Shown here piece by piece: positions 34,469 through 44,433 of a DNA stretch of 64,000 nt. The first letter of the stretch is position 1. The number at the start of each line of letters is the position of its first letter. The notes beneath the pieces are model-generated. The model ran no database searches. It saw only the letters and a list, made by a program, of their open reading frames with translations, and was not told the DNA's origin. Source of the DNA: an uncultured Caulobacterales bacterium (GTDB lineage: Bacteria; Pseudomonadota; Alphaproteobacteria; Caulobacterales; Caulobacteraceae); assembly GCA_903900155.1 (NCBI GenBank), contig CAIUMD010000098.1, positions 1-64,000 of the forward strand. The letters run 5' to 3'. The position numbers were made by a program, and so were the translations under genes.

Positions 34469-34813
34469 ATGGCCAAGGACACGCTCTACCTGCTGCCGAT
34501 GGGCTTCGACAAAGAAGGCCAGCAGCGCTTCTGCCCCGACTGCGCGATGATGGAGGGCTACCTGGCCGCCTTCCCGCAGCTGCGCGACGTGCTCGACATC
34601 GTCCGCGTCGACTACGCCCGCCCGCGCGCCGCGCTGGTCGAGCGCCTGGGCGAAGACCACCAGAACGCCCCGACCCTGATCCTCGCCGAGCCCGCGCCCG
34701 ACGCCGGCCCGCACGGCGAGATCCTGTCCGCCAACGGCCAGAGCTTCCTCAGCGACGCCCGCCCGATCACCCGCTGGCTGGCGGGGCGGTACGGACTGCC
34801 CGCGCCGCTCTGA
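34469..34813 (+). CDS. DUF3088 family protein, thioredoxin-like
   Basis: A 114-residue soluble protein with KEGQQRFCPDCAMMEGYLAAFP near its start. The CPDC motif and the following GEDHQNAPTLIL and FLSDARPITRWLAGRYGLP segments match DUF3088, a family with a thioredoxin-like fold of unknown function. Start ATG 34469 has GGAAGG just upstream. It lies directly after the suc terminator, within 15 bases, and ahead of vapBC. No substrate or partner can be suggested from context. Confidence 0.8.
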   Translation: MAKDTLYLLPMGFDKEGQQRFCPDCAMMEGYLAAFPQLRDVLDIVRVDYARPRAALVERLGEDHQNAPTLILAEPAPDAGPHGEILSANGQSFLSDARPITRWLAGRYGLPAPL

Positions 34814-34822
34814 ACGCGGCGT

Positions 34823-34864
34823 TTGAGGTCGACGCTGAAATCTTGTATCTATGAGCTGTAGATA
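34823..34864 (+). promoter_or_regulatory. vapBC promoter with overlapping operator palindrome
   Basis: TTGAGG (34823-34828) and TATCTA (34846-34851) are spaced by 17 bases. The -10 hexamer is also the left arm of the inverted repeat TATCTA-N7-TAGATA (34846-34864). Antitoxin or toxin-antitoxin complex bound there would block RNA polymerase, the usual autoregulation of such modules. Confidence 0.65.
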
Positions 34865-34877
34865 TGGAGGCCTCTCC

Positions 34878-35153
34878 ATGGGAAAGCTCGACATCGTCCC
34901 AGCCCGCGCCAAGCTTTTCATGCACGGCGGCAGCCAGGCTGTCCGTCTGCCCAAGGCGTTCAGGCTGGAGGGATCTGAAGTCATCGTGCGGCGCGAGGGC
35001 GACAAGGTCATCCTGGAGCCGATCCCGAGGCGCCCTCAAACGCCCGAGCAATGGCAGGCGTTCTGGGCGGCTATCGACAACGCCTGCGATGAGCCATTCC
35101 CCGAGCGCCAACCCGAGCCGCCGTTTGAGCGCGATATCGTCGACCTCGACTGA
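34878..35153 (+). CDS. vapB: Antitoxin VapB, AbrB/SpoVT fold
   Basis: A 91-residue antitoxin. The N-terminal swapped-hairpin AbrB domain reads AKLFMHGGSQAVRLPKAFRL and EVIVRREGDKVILEPI (about residues 8-50). The acidic C-terminal tail (PFERDIVDLD) is the part that wraps and inhibits the toxin. Start ATG 34878 was chosen because GGAGG lies seven bases upstream; an earlier frame would run through the operator. The stop overlaps the start of vapC (TGATG), giving coupled translation. Confidence 0.93.
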   Translation: MGKLDIVPARAKLFMHGGSQAVRLPKAFRLEGSEVIVRREGDKVILEPIPRRPQTPEQWQAFWAAIDNACDEPFPERQPEPPFERDIVDLD

Positions 35154-35560
35154 TGGCCCTGGCTTTCGACACCTGTATTCTGGTCGATATCCTCAGGGAT
35201 CGCAGGCCGGAATTCCGCGCGCGGATCCAGGGTCTGGTCGACGGTGGCGCGACGCTTCACCTGGGCGCGGTCGTGTTCCACGAACTGATGCTCGGCGCGG
35301 AGGTCAGCACCCGACCGGATCACCAGCGCGAAAGGGTGCTCGCGCTCACGGCGCTTTTCCAACTGGAGGACTGGACGCCCGATGACGCCACGGGCGCCGC
35401 CGAACTGCGGGCGGCCCTTCAGCGACAAGGAGAGACCATCGGCCTGGCTGACTCCTTCATAGCGGGACAGGCCCTGACGCGGGGATGGACCCTGGTGACC
35501 TCGAACGTCCGGGAGTTCTCCCGCGTCCCCGGTCTCACCTTCGAAGACTGGTCCGCTTAG
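35153..35560 (+). CDS. vapC: Toxin VapC, PIN-domain ribonuclease
   Basis: A 135-residue PIN nuclease that would cleave RNA (in known cases often tRNA or rRNA) when released from VapB. The metal-binding acidic set is visible: D6 in AFDTCILVDIL, E44 in VFHELMLG, D100 in IGLADSFIAG, with N118 in TSNVREF. All key residues are present, so the toxin looks active. Length is normal. It sits between the suc genes and lpdA; the pair may have been inserted into an older suc-lpd cluster. Confidence 0.94.
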   Translation: MALAFDTCILVDILRDRRPEFRARIQGLVDGGATLHLGAVVFHELMLGAEVSTRPDHQRERVLALTALFQLEDWTPDDATGAAELRAALQRQGETIGLADSFIAGQALTRGWTLVTSNVREFSRVPGLTFEDWSA

Positions 35561-36252
35561 CGGCTGGCCCGCAGCACCGCCGCGCCCAGGGCCACGTAGT
35601 CGCGGTTGAAGTGGTGATCGCCCGGCAGGCGGACCTTGGCGACCTTGCTGTCGGGCAGGGAGGGGCAGATGTCGGCCTTCTCGGTGTCGCCATAGACGCA
35701 GGTGATCTTCAGGCCGTTCAGCGCCGCGATGGCCGGGGCGACCGGGAAGGAGTCCGGCGTGGTGATGTTGAGCCAGCTGGTCGGGTGGAATTGCAGGTCG
35801 CCGTGCGCGCCGGTCCCGATCAGCACCAGATGGCCGATCTGGCCGCGCAGGTCGGCGGGCAGCTGCGGGATGATGGCGGGCAAGGCGTCGGCCCCGAACG
35901 AATAGCCGACCAGCGTCACCTTCGAGCGGCCCCACAGGCGCTCGTATTGGCGCAGGGCCTGGGCCAAGTCGGCGGCCGCCCCGGCGGGCGAGCGCTTGGT
36001 CCCGAAGTAGGTCAGCGAGTTGAAGCCCACGGTCGGCACGCCGTTGTCGGCCAGATACCGGGTCACGCCCTGGTCTAGGGCCGCCCAGCCGCCGTCGCCG
36101 GAATAGAACACCGCCAGGGTGTCGCCGGCCTTGCTGCTGGCGACCGGGATCTGGTCGCCGATGGAACCAGAGGCGGCGGACGCGGCCATGGGAATACCGA
36201 CGGCCAGCGAGGCGGCGGCGAAGGCGGCGAGGAGGCGAGCGCGCGGGGTCAT
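35557..36252 (-). CDS. VirJ/AcvB-like periplasmic alpha/beta hydrolase
   Basis: A 231-residue exported protein with a signal peptide (LLAAFAAASLAVGIPMAASAA) and a VirJ-type alpha/beta hydrolase fold: FYSGDGGWAALDQGV, then the nucleophile elbow GYSFGADALP and a C-terminal GDHHFN with the likely catalytic His. It corresponds to the single-domain VirJ form rather than the two-domain AcvB. Family members in Agrobacterium and Rhizobium act on lysyl-phosphatidylglycerol and affect membrane lipid homeostasis and, indirectly, type IV secretion; no type IV secretion genes are nearby. Start ATG 36252 fits the signal peptide; a longer upstream frame is unlikely. It ends overlapping vapC by four bases, convergently. 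Confidence 0.82.
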   Translation of the reverse strand: MTPRARLLAAFAAASLAVGIPMAASAASGSIGDQIPVASSKAGDTLAVFYSGDGGWAALDQGVTRYLADNGVPTVGFNSLTYFGTKRSPAGAAADLAQALRQYERLWGRSKVTLVGYSFGADALPAIIPQLPADLRGQIGHLVLIGTGAHGDLQFHPTSWLNITTPDSFPVAPAIAALNGLKITCVYGDTEKADICPSLPDSKVAKVRLPGDHHFNRDYVALGAAVLRASR

Positions 36253-36448
36253 GCCGGTAAGACGCCACCGAGGCGTGACGCTCTCCAGGCAGCCTGATGT
36301 CAAGCTTGTGGCGCCGCCTGCGGCAGGGCGTCGCGGCTGGTTTGAACGAACCGCCCATTCTCCTTGATTTTCAAGGCCGGAGACGTCGAAAGCGGGTTCC
36401 GTTTTGAGCCGCATGCCTCTAAGGAACTCCGGCCTCCAGAGGTCTGAC

Positions 36449-36473
36449 AATATGGCCGGCGAGGCCCCATATT
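36449..36473. promoter_or_regulatory. Inverted repeat upstream of lpdA
   Basis: AATATGG (36449-36455) and CCATATT (36467-36473) are perfect inverted copies separated by 11 GC-rich bases, 43 bases before the lpdA start. It may be an operator or a hairpin in the leader. The rest of the 263-base gap between virJ and lpdA shows no gene. Confidence 0.4.
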
Positions 36474-36515
36474 TGTCCGGCGCCGCTTCCGGCGCGTCCT
36501 GAAGGCGAAAGACCC

Positions 36516-37931
36516 ATGGCTCAGTACGACGTCGTCATCATCGGTGGTGGTCCCGGTGGCTACAACGCGGCGATCCGCGCCGGTCAGCTGGGTCTGAAGA
36601 CCGCGATCGTCGAAGGCCGCGGCAAGCTGGGCGGCACCTGCCTGAACGTCGGCTGCATGCCCTCGAAGGCCCTGCTGCACGCCTCGGAATATTACGAAGC
36701 GGCCGCCGGCGGCGAATTCGCCAAGCTGGGCATCGAAGTGAAGCCCAAGCTGAACCTCGTCCAGATGATGGCCCAGAAGGCCGAGAGCGTCGACGCCCTG
36801 ACCAAGGGCGTCGAGTTCCTGATGAAGAAGAACAAGGTCGACTACGTGAAGGGCTGGGGCCGCATCGACGGCCCATTCTCTCAAGGTGTCGGTAAGGTCG
36901 TGGTCAAGGCCGAGGACGGTTCGGAAACCGTGCTCGAGACCAAGAACATCGTCATCGCCACCGGCTCGGAGCCGACCCCGCTGCCGGGCGTGACGATCGA
37001 CAACAAGCGCATCGTCGACTCGACCGGCGCCCTGTCGCTGCCGGAAGTGCCGAAGTCGCTGATCGTCGTCGGCGCCGGCGTCATCGGCCTGGAGCTGGGT
37101 TCGGTGTGGAAGCGCCTGGGCGCGGAAGTGACCGTCGTGGAATATCTGGACCGCATCCTGCCGGGCACCGACGGCGAAGTGGCCACCGCCTTCCAGAAGA
37201 TTCTGACCAAGCAGGGCTTCAAGTTCGCGCTGGGCGCCAAGGTCACCGGCGCGGAAGCCGGCGCCAAGGGCGTGAAGCTGACGCACGAGCCGGTCGCCGG
37301 CGGCGACGCCGTGACGATCGAAGCCGATTACGTGCTGGTCGCCATCGGCCGCCGTCCGTACACCCTAGGCCTGGGCCTCGAGACGGTCGGCATCACGCCG
37401 GACAAGCGCGGCGTCATCGCCAACGACCACTACAAGACCGGCGTGGACGGCGTCTGGGTGATCGGCGACGTGACCTCGGGGCCGATGCTGGCCCACAAGG
37501 CCGAGGACGAGGCCGTGGCCTGCATCGAGCTGATCGCGGGCAAGGCCGGCCACATGAACTACGACATCATTCCGGGCGTCATCTACACCAAGCCGGAAGT
37601 CGCCACGGTCGGCAAGACCGAGGAGGACCTGAAGGCCGCGGGCGTCGCCTACAAGGTCGGCAAGTTCCCGTTCCTGGCCAACAGCCGCGCCAAGATCAAC
37701 CACGAGACCGACGGCTTCGTGAAGGTGCTGGCCGACGCCAAGACCGACCGCATCCTGGGCGCTCACGCCGTGGGTCCCAACGTCGGCGACATGATCGCCG
37801 AGATCTGCGTGGCCATGGAATTTGGCGGTTCGTCGGAAGACGTCGCCCGCACCTGCCACCCGCACCCGACCCGTTCGGAAGCCATCCGCCAGGCGGCCAT
37901 GGGCGTCGAAGGCTGGACGATGCAGGCTTAA
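36516..37931 (+). CDS. lpdA: Dihydrolipoamide dehydrogenase (E3)
   Basis: The FAD enzyme that re-oxidises the lipoyl arms of E2 and passes electrons to NAD+. 471 residues: FAD-binding [15 protein letters not shown] at the start, redox disulfide C42/C47 in [19 protein letters not shown]-binding [15 protein letters not shown] (about 187-201), the second FAD contact GVWVIGDV, and the C-terminal dimer domain with the catalytic pair HPHPTRSE near residue 448. Start ATG 36516. It belongs functionally with sucA and sucB but is separated from them by a terminator, DUF3088, vapBC and virJ. Confidence 0.97.
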   Translation: MAQYDVVIIGGGPGGYNAAIRAGQLGLKTAIVEGRGKLGGTCLNVGCMPSKALLHASEYYEAAAGGEFAKLGIEVKPKLNLVQMMAQKAESVDALTKGVEFLMKKNKVDYVKGWGRIDGPFSQGVGKVVVKAEDGSETVLETKNIVIATGSEPTPLPGVTIDNKRIVDSTGALSLPEVPKSLIVVGAGVIGLELGSVWKRLGAEVTVVEYLDRILPGTDGEVATAFQKILTKQGFKFALGAKVTGAEAGAKGVKLTHEPVAGGDAVTIEADYVLVAIGRRPYTLGLGLETVGITPDKRGVIANDHYKTGVDGVWVIGDVTSGPMLAHKAEDEAVACIELIAGKAGHMNYDIIPGVIYTKPEVATVGKTEEDLKAAGVAYKVGKFPFLANSRAKINHETDGFVKVLADAKTDRILGAHAVGPNVGDMIAEICVAMEFGGSSEDVARTCHPHPTRSEAIRQAAMGVEGWTMQA

Positions 37932-38021
37932 GCCTGCCGGGCAGTTTTCTGTCCGATCGTTAATGTTGGCGTCCGCGCAATCGGGCGTAGAGTGGCGGGG
38001 TTTCGGAAACGGAGTCCCGCC

Positions 38022-38300
38022 ATGTTTCTGTCTGCTCTCGCCTTGGCTGCCGCGCTTCAGGCGGCCCCGGCCCCGGCCGCGCCCACGGCGCCGCCAGCCG
38101 CGCTCAAGCCTTCGTTCAATCGCGCGGCCCGCTCGCCGCTAGAGTGCCGACAGCGGGCGATCAAGGCGCGCGAGGACGCCATCGCGCGTGGCGAGCCGCT
38201 GAACCGCATGCCCGGCGCGCTGCTGCACCACACGGTCATCCGGATGGTCGACGTCTGCCCCGTCAGCACCCAGGTCCGCCGGAGCGGTCCGGCGCACTAA
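38022..38300 (+). CDS. Small exported protein of unknown function
   Basis: A 92-residue protein that I do not recognise. It has a clear signal peptide (LSALALAAALQAAPAPAA), a Pro/Ala-rich stretch, then CRQRAIKAREDAIARGEPLN and a second Cys near the end (VDVCPVSTQV). The two cysteines could form a disulfide. Start ATG 38022 has ACGGAG upstream. It lies alone between lpdA and the convergent chemoreceptor gene. Confidence 0.65.
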   Translation: MFLSALALAAALQAAPAPAAPTAPPAALKPSFNRAARSPLECRQRAIKAREDAIARGEPLNRMPGALLHHTVIRMVDVCPVSTQVRRSGPAH

Positions 38301-38309
38301 ACGCCCACG

Positions 38310-38340
38310 AAAAAGGCCCCGCCTTAGAGGAGACGGGGCC
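38310..38340 (-). terminator. Intrinsic terminator of the chemoreceptor gene
   Basis: GGCCCCG (38315-38321) and CGGGGCC (38334-38340) pair; read on the minus strand the stem is followed directly by TTTTT. It could also act on the opposing small gene, whose stop lies 10 bases away. Confidence 0.75.
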
Positions 38341-38397
38341 AGACGCTTTTCGAGGGGAGAAACGCCCCCAAACGCGGGGCGGTACGCGCACTAAAAC

Positions 38398-40392
38398 TTA
38401 GAATTCTTCCCAGTCGTCGCTGCTGGCGCCGACGGCCTTGGCCAGCTTAGCCTGGGCGGCGGCGACCGGATTGGCGCCCGGACGATGAGCCTGAGTGGCC
38501 AGAGACGGGGCCTTTGCCGGCGCGGGAGCCGGACGAGACGGGGTCGGAGCGGCTGGGCGCGGCGCCGAGCTGCGGGTCGAGCGCGAGGCGCCGGCCGAAG
38601 CGTTCGAGGCGCCGACGCGGAACTTCGAGATCATCTGCATCAGGTTGCCGGCCTCGCCCTTCAGGGCGTGCGAGGCGGCGGTCGACTGCTCGACCATGGC
38701 GGCGTTCTGCTGGACGGTCTGGTCCATCTGGTTGACGGCGGCGTTGACCTGGTTGAGGCCGGTGGCCTGCTCCTGGCCCGAGGCGGCGATTTCCGAGACC
38801 AGGGCGTCGATCTCGCTGACCTTGCCGACGATGGCCTGCAGCGCGTCGCCGGTCTGGCCGACCATGCTGACGCCTTGGTTGACCTGCTGCGACGAGGTCG
38901 AGATCAGGGTCTTGATCTCCTTGGCGGCGTCGGCCGAGCGCTGAGCCAGAGCGCGAACTTCCTGGGCGACGACGGCGAAGCCGCGGCCCGCTTCGCCCGC
39001 CCGCGCGGCCTCGACGCCCGCGTTCAGGGCCAGGAGGTTGGTCTGGAAGGCGATCTCGTCGATGACGCCGATGATCTGGCTGATCGACTGCGACGACTTC
39101 TCGATCTGGTTCATCGCGTCGACGGCGTTGCGGACCACGATGCTGGAGCGTTCGGCGTCCGAACGGGTCGAGCCGACCACGCGCGAGGCTTCCTGGGCGC
39201 CCGACGACGAGCGACGGACCGTGGCGGTGATCTCGTCCAGGGCGGCGGCGGTTTCTTCCAGGCTGGCGGCCTGCTGCTCGCTGCGGCGCGACAGGTCGTC
39301 GGCGGCCGAGGCGATCTCGTCCGAGCCCGCGCCGATGCTGCTGGCGGCGTGGACGATCGTGCCCATGGCCTCTTCCAACTGGGCGATGGCGCCGTTGAAG
39401 TCGTTCTGGACGCGCTGGTAGGCGGCCGGGAACTGCTGATCGAGACGATAGGTCAGGTCGCCGTCCGACAGGCGGGTCAGGCCCGTAGCGATGGCTTCCA
39501 TGACGAAGGCCTGTTCCTTCGCCGCGGCTTCGGCCAGCTCCTGATTGCGGCGGCGCTCGGCTTCCGTCTCGGCGCTGGCGCGCTGCTGGGCGGCCTCGGC
39601 GGTGCGCAGGGCCAGGGCGTTGTCCTTGAACACCTGGACCGACCGGGCCATGGCGCCGACCTCGTCCTTGCGTTCCGCGCCCTTGACGTCGACGTCGACG
39701 CTGCCTTGAGCCAGGACTTCCATGGTCTTGGACAGGTTGATCAGCGGCTTGGCGATCTTCGACGAGCCCACCCACATGGCATAGAGCATGGCCGCGCCGG
39801 CCGACAGCGCGCCGAACAGCAGCAGGACGACGGCGCCGGCGGCGGCGTCCTTCTTGGCCGTGGCGACCATGCCTTGGGTTTCTTCGCTGTGGTGGTCGAT
39901 CCAGGCCGCCACGTCCTTGGTCAGCTTGGCGATGTCGGTATCGATGCCGCCCATCATCATGACGGCGGCTTCGTTCAGGTTCTGCAGGCCCATGTCGGCG
40001 CCGGCGCGGGCGTTGTCGTGCACGGCCTTGAAGCGCTTGCGGAAGGCCTCGATGTCCTTGACTGCGGCGGGGTCGGCCTTGGCGGCCTTGTCCAGGAAGG
40101 CGTTGCCGGCCGTGAAGGCCTTTTCGATATCTTCCGAGCCCGACTTGGCGGCTTCCGACGCGCCGTCATTGGCCACGGTGCGATAGGCGGCGTAGCCGAC
40201 GGTGGCGACCTGGCGGTTGAAGCGGGCGGCGTTCAGTTCGGTGGGCGCGCGCTGGTCGACCAGGACCTGCGCGGCCTTCTCGACCGTCTTGACTTGCCAG
40301 ACGCCCGCGCCAACGCAGGCCAGGGCCACGATGGCGAGCACGATCGCCGGCATCATCACCTTGGTCGAAATCTTCAGGTCGTCGAACTTCAT
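38398..40392 (-). CDS. Methyl-accepting chemotaxis protein with C-terminal CheR-tether pentapeptide
   Basis: A 664-residue transmembrane chemoreceptor. Helix 1 ([20 protein letters not shown]) is followed by a periplasmic helical sensor domain of about 150 residues, helix 2 ([21 protein letters not shown]), a HAMP domain ([20 protein letters not shown]), and a second HAMP-like unit ([18 protein letters not shown]). The cytoplasmic signalling hairpin follows, with the highly conserved tip [20 protein letters not shown]. The tail is Pro/Ala-rich and ends DDWEEF, a form of the NWETF-type pentapeptide that tethers CheR or CheB. Start ATG 40392 puts the first helix at residue 12; a longer upstream frame overlaps xerC antisense. 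The ligand is unknown. Confidence 0.94.
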   Translation of the reverse strand: MKFDDLKISTKVMMPAIVLAIVALACVGAGVWQVKTVEKAAQVLVDQRAPTELNAARFNRQVATVGYAAYRTVANDGASEAAKSGSEDIEKAFTAGNAFLDKAAKADPAAVKDIEAFRKRFKAVHDNARAGADMGLQNLNEAAVMMMGGIDTDIAKLTKDVAAWIDHHSEETQGMVATAKKDAAAGAVVLLLFGALSAGAAMLYAMWVGSSKIAKPLINLSKTMEVLAQGSVDVDVKGAERKDEVGAMARSVQVFKDNALALRTAEAAQQRASAETEAERRRNQELAEAAAKEQAFVMEAIATGLTRLSDGDLTYRLDQQFPAAYQRVQNDFNGAIAQLEEAMGTIVHAASSIGAGSDEIASAADDLSRRSEQQAASLEETAAALDEITATVRRSSSGAQEASRVVGSTRSDAERSSIVVRNAVDAMNQIEKSSQSISQIIGVIDEIAFQTNLLALNAGVEAARAGEAGRGFAVVAQEVRALAQRSADAAKEIKTLISTSSQQVNQGVSMVGQTGDALQAIVGKVSEIDALVSEIAASGQEQATGLNQVNAAVNQMDQTVQQNAAMVEQSTAASHALKGEAGNLMQMISKFRVGASNASAGASRSTRSSAPRPAAPTPSRPAPAPAKAPSLATQAHRPGANPVAAAQAKLAKAVGASSDDWEEF

Positions 40393-40540
40393 CGGAGCCT
40401 CATGCGGCGCGGACGAGGGGAGAGGTCGTCCGGCAAAAACACTCGTTTCGGAGCTAGTAGACGCGCATGCGGTGAAATCGCGGTTAATGCTCAGGCTTGC
40501 GTTAAGCATCGCGACAGTCTGACGCACTCGAAACGGAGGT

Positions 40541-41470
40541 TCAGGCCTTTGGATGGGCGGCCTGGTAGGCGGCGAGAAGCCCAGCCGCGTCCACCTGGGT
40601 GTAGCGCTGGGTCGTGGACAGCGAGGCGTGGCCCAGGAGGTCCTGGATGGCCCGCAGGTCGGCGCCGGCCCCCAGCAGGTGGGTGGCGAAGGCATGGCGG
40701 AAGGCGTGCGGCGTCACCCGGTCCGACAGCCCCAGCCGCCCGCGCAGCAGCTGCACCAGGCCCTGGACGTGGCGCGGCGACAGCGGCCCGCCGCGCTTGG
40801 CGCGGAACAGCGGCTCGTCGGGACCGAGGGCGAAGGGCAGTTCATCGACATAGACGGAGACAGCGTCGCGCACGGCGTCCAGCACCGGCACGATCCGGGT
40901 CTTGCCGCCCTTGCCGGTGATCCGCATCGACTGGCCCAGCGGCGCGTCCGACCAGGTCAGGGACAAAGCTTCGGAGATTCGCAGGCCGCAGCCCCACAGC
41001 AGGGTCAGCACGGCTTCGTCGCGGGCGGTCTCCCAGGGATCGCGCTCGGTGTCGTCGGCGGCTTCGGTGATCAGGTCGCGGGCCTGGTCCTCGGAGACGG
41101 GGCGCGGCAGGCCGATCTTCAGGCGCGGGCCGCGCACCAGTTCGACGGCGGCGTTGGCCACGCCATGGCGCTGGTCCAGATACTTGTGGAAGGCGCGGAT
41201 CGACGACAGCGCCTGGCTGATCGAACGCGGGGACAGGGCGTTATCCCCCTGCCGGCGGAAGGCCAGGTAACCGCGCAGTTCGGCGGCCGAGACCTCGCCC
41301 ATGGCCGAGAGGCTGACGGCTTCGCCCCGGTGACGTTCCAGGAAGTTCAGATAGGCCAGGACGTTGTCGCCATAGGCCCGCACCGTGCGCGGCGAGGCCC
41401 GGCGCTCCAGCGTCAGGTAGTCCAGCCAGGCGGCATAGGCCTGGCGGGCGCTCCCAACGCCTTGGGTCAC
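40541..41470 (-). CDS. xerC: Tyrosine recombinase XerC
   Basis: XerC with XerD resolves chromosome dimers at dif. 309 residues: SAM-like N-terminal domain ([20 protein letters not shown]) and catalytic domain with the first Arg in [10 protein letters not shown], Lys in [24 protein letters not shown], the second His in [13 protein letters not shown] and the nucleophile Tyr in QRYTQVD. The GTG start at 41470 overlaps the stop of the upstream DUF484 gene (GTGA), the arrangement known for DUF484-xerC pairs in other proteobacteria. A longer frame reaching to 42163 is only the DUF484 gene read in another frame. Confidence 0.95.
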   Translation of the reverse strand: MTQGVGSARQAYAAWLDYLTLERRASPRTVRAYGDNVLAYLNFLERHRGEAVSLSAMGEVSAAELRGYLAFRRQGDNALSPRSISQALSSIRAFHKYLDQRHGVANAAVELVRGPRLKIGLPRPVSEDQARDLITEAADDTERDPWETARDEAVLTLLWGCGLRISEALSLTWSDAPLGQSMRITGKGGKTRIVPVLDAVRDAVSVYVDELPFALGPDEPLFRAKRGGPLSPRHVQGLVQLLRGRLGLSDRVTPHAFRHAFATHLLGAGADLRAIQDLLGHASLSTTQRYTQVDAAGLLAAYQAAHPKA

Positions 41471-42144
41471 AACACCGGCCAGCGTTCGGCCGTGCGCTCG
41501 ACGACGCGGGCCAGGAAGTTGACCAGCTCGGTGCCCATGTCGGCGGTGAAGCCTTCCGGGTCCGTCGAGCCGAAGGCGATCAGGGCCTCGCGGCGGGGCT
41601 CCCAGAGGGCCATGCGGACCAGGGCCATGCTGCGGATGGTCTCGGCCTGGTCGCCGAACAGCGGCAGGGCGGGGGCGAAGAAGCCCATGCGGGCGATCGG
41701 CGCCTCGCCCAGGATCATGTCGACCTGGCCCTCGGCGAGAATGTACCAGCCGGCCGGGACGCGGGTCGGGCCTTCCAGGGCCACGACGCCGGCGGCCAAG
41801 CCGAAGCGGCCGCGCGCCATCTCGTCGACGCGGCGGGCCAGATCGGAGTGGTTGCGGGCGTCCAGCAGGTCGATGACCGCGGCGTGGGTCTGGGCCTGGG
41901 CCGAATAGTTGGCGCGGGCGTTGGCCTCGATCGTCTGGCGGACGCTGGCCTCGCGCTTGTGGGCGGCGGCGGCGCGAGCGAGCGCCCGGGGGCCGAAGTC
42001 GACGACATTGGCCGCATCGACGCGTAGGCCGAGCTCCCCCAGCAGGTGCTCGTCCTGGCGCAGGAACTCGGGCTGGACGCGCAGGAAGTCGCGCACGCTC
42101 TCGGCGTCGACGGATTTCCTGTTCGCGTTCGTCGCGTCGCTCAT
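41467..42144 (-). CDS. DUF484 family GAF-like protein
   Basis: A 225-residue protein with the DUF484 pattern: VRDFLRVQPEFLRQDEHLLGEL near the start (residues 16-37), a short coiled coil (ALARAAAAHKREASVRQTIE), and a GAF-like C-terminal domain (RMGFFAPALPLFGDQAETIR, ALIAFGSTDPEGF). The role of the family is unsettled; its constant pairing with xerC suggests a link to recombination or cell division. I chose the ATG at 42144, which has GGTGGGG six bases upstream; an ATG two codons earlier (42150) is the alternative. Its stop overlaps the xerC start. priA diverges from it. Confidence 0.85.
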   Translation of the reverse strand: MSDATNANRKSVDAESVRDFLRVQPEFLRQDEHLLGELGLRVDAANVVDFGPRALARAAAAHKREASVRQTIEANARANYSAQAQTHAAVIDLLDARNHSDLARRVDEMARGRFGLAAGVVALEGPTRVPAGWYILAEGQVDMILGEAPIARMGFFAPALPLFGDQAETIRSMALVRMALWEPRREALIAFGSTDPEGFTADMGTELVNFLARVVERTAERWPVL

Positions 42145-42270
42145 CGTCATCCCCACCCGGCAAAAGACTCTACCTGCCGATGAAGGGGGCAAGACGGTTA
42201 ATGTCCGCTTGATGATGATCGCGATGGTCCTCTCGACCTGGGGACGGTTTGGCGGCAAAAGCATCCCGCC

Positions 42271-44430
<2,160 letters not shown>

Positions 44431-44433
44431 GGA

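Noticed and set aside
35557-36450. A longer form of the virJ-like gene starting at 36450
   Set aside because: The extra 66 residues are not hydrophobic or family-like and would put the signal peptide in the middle of the protein.
37932-37960. Terminator after lpdA (CTGCC-G-GGCAG then TTTT)
   Set aside because: The loop would be a single base, so the hairpin cannot form as drawn.
40440-40520. CtrA-binding sites upstream of the chemoreceptor (two TTAA/TTAACC elements)
   Set aside because: The spacing between TTAA elements is about 14 bases, not the 7 of the CtrA consensus; GC-rich genomes contain such single hexamers by chance.
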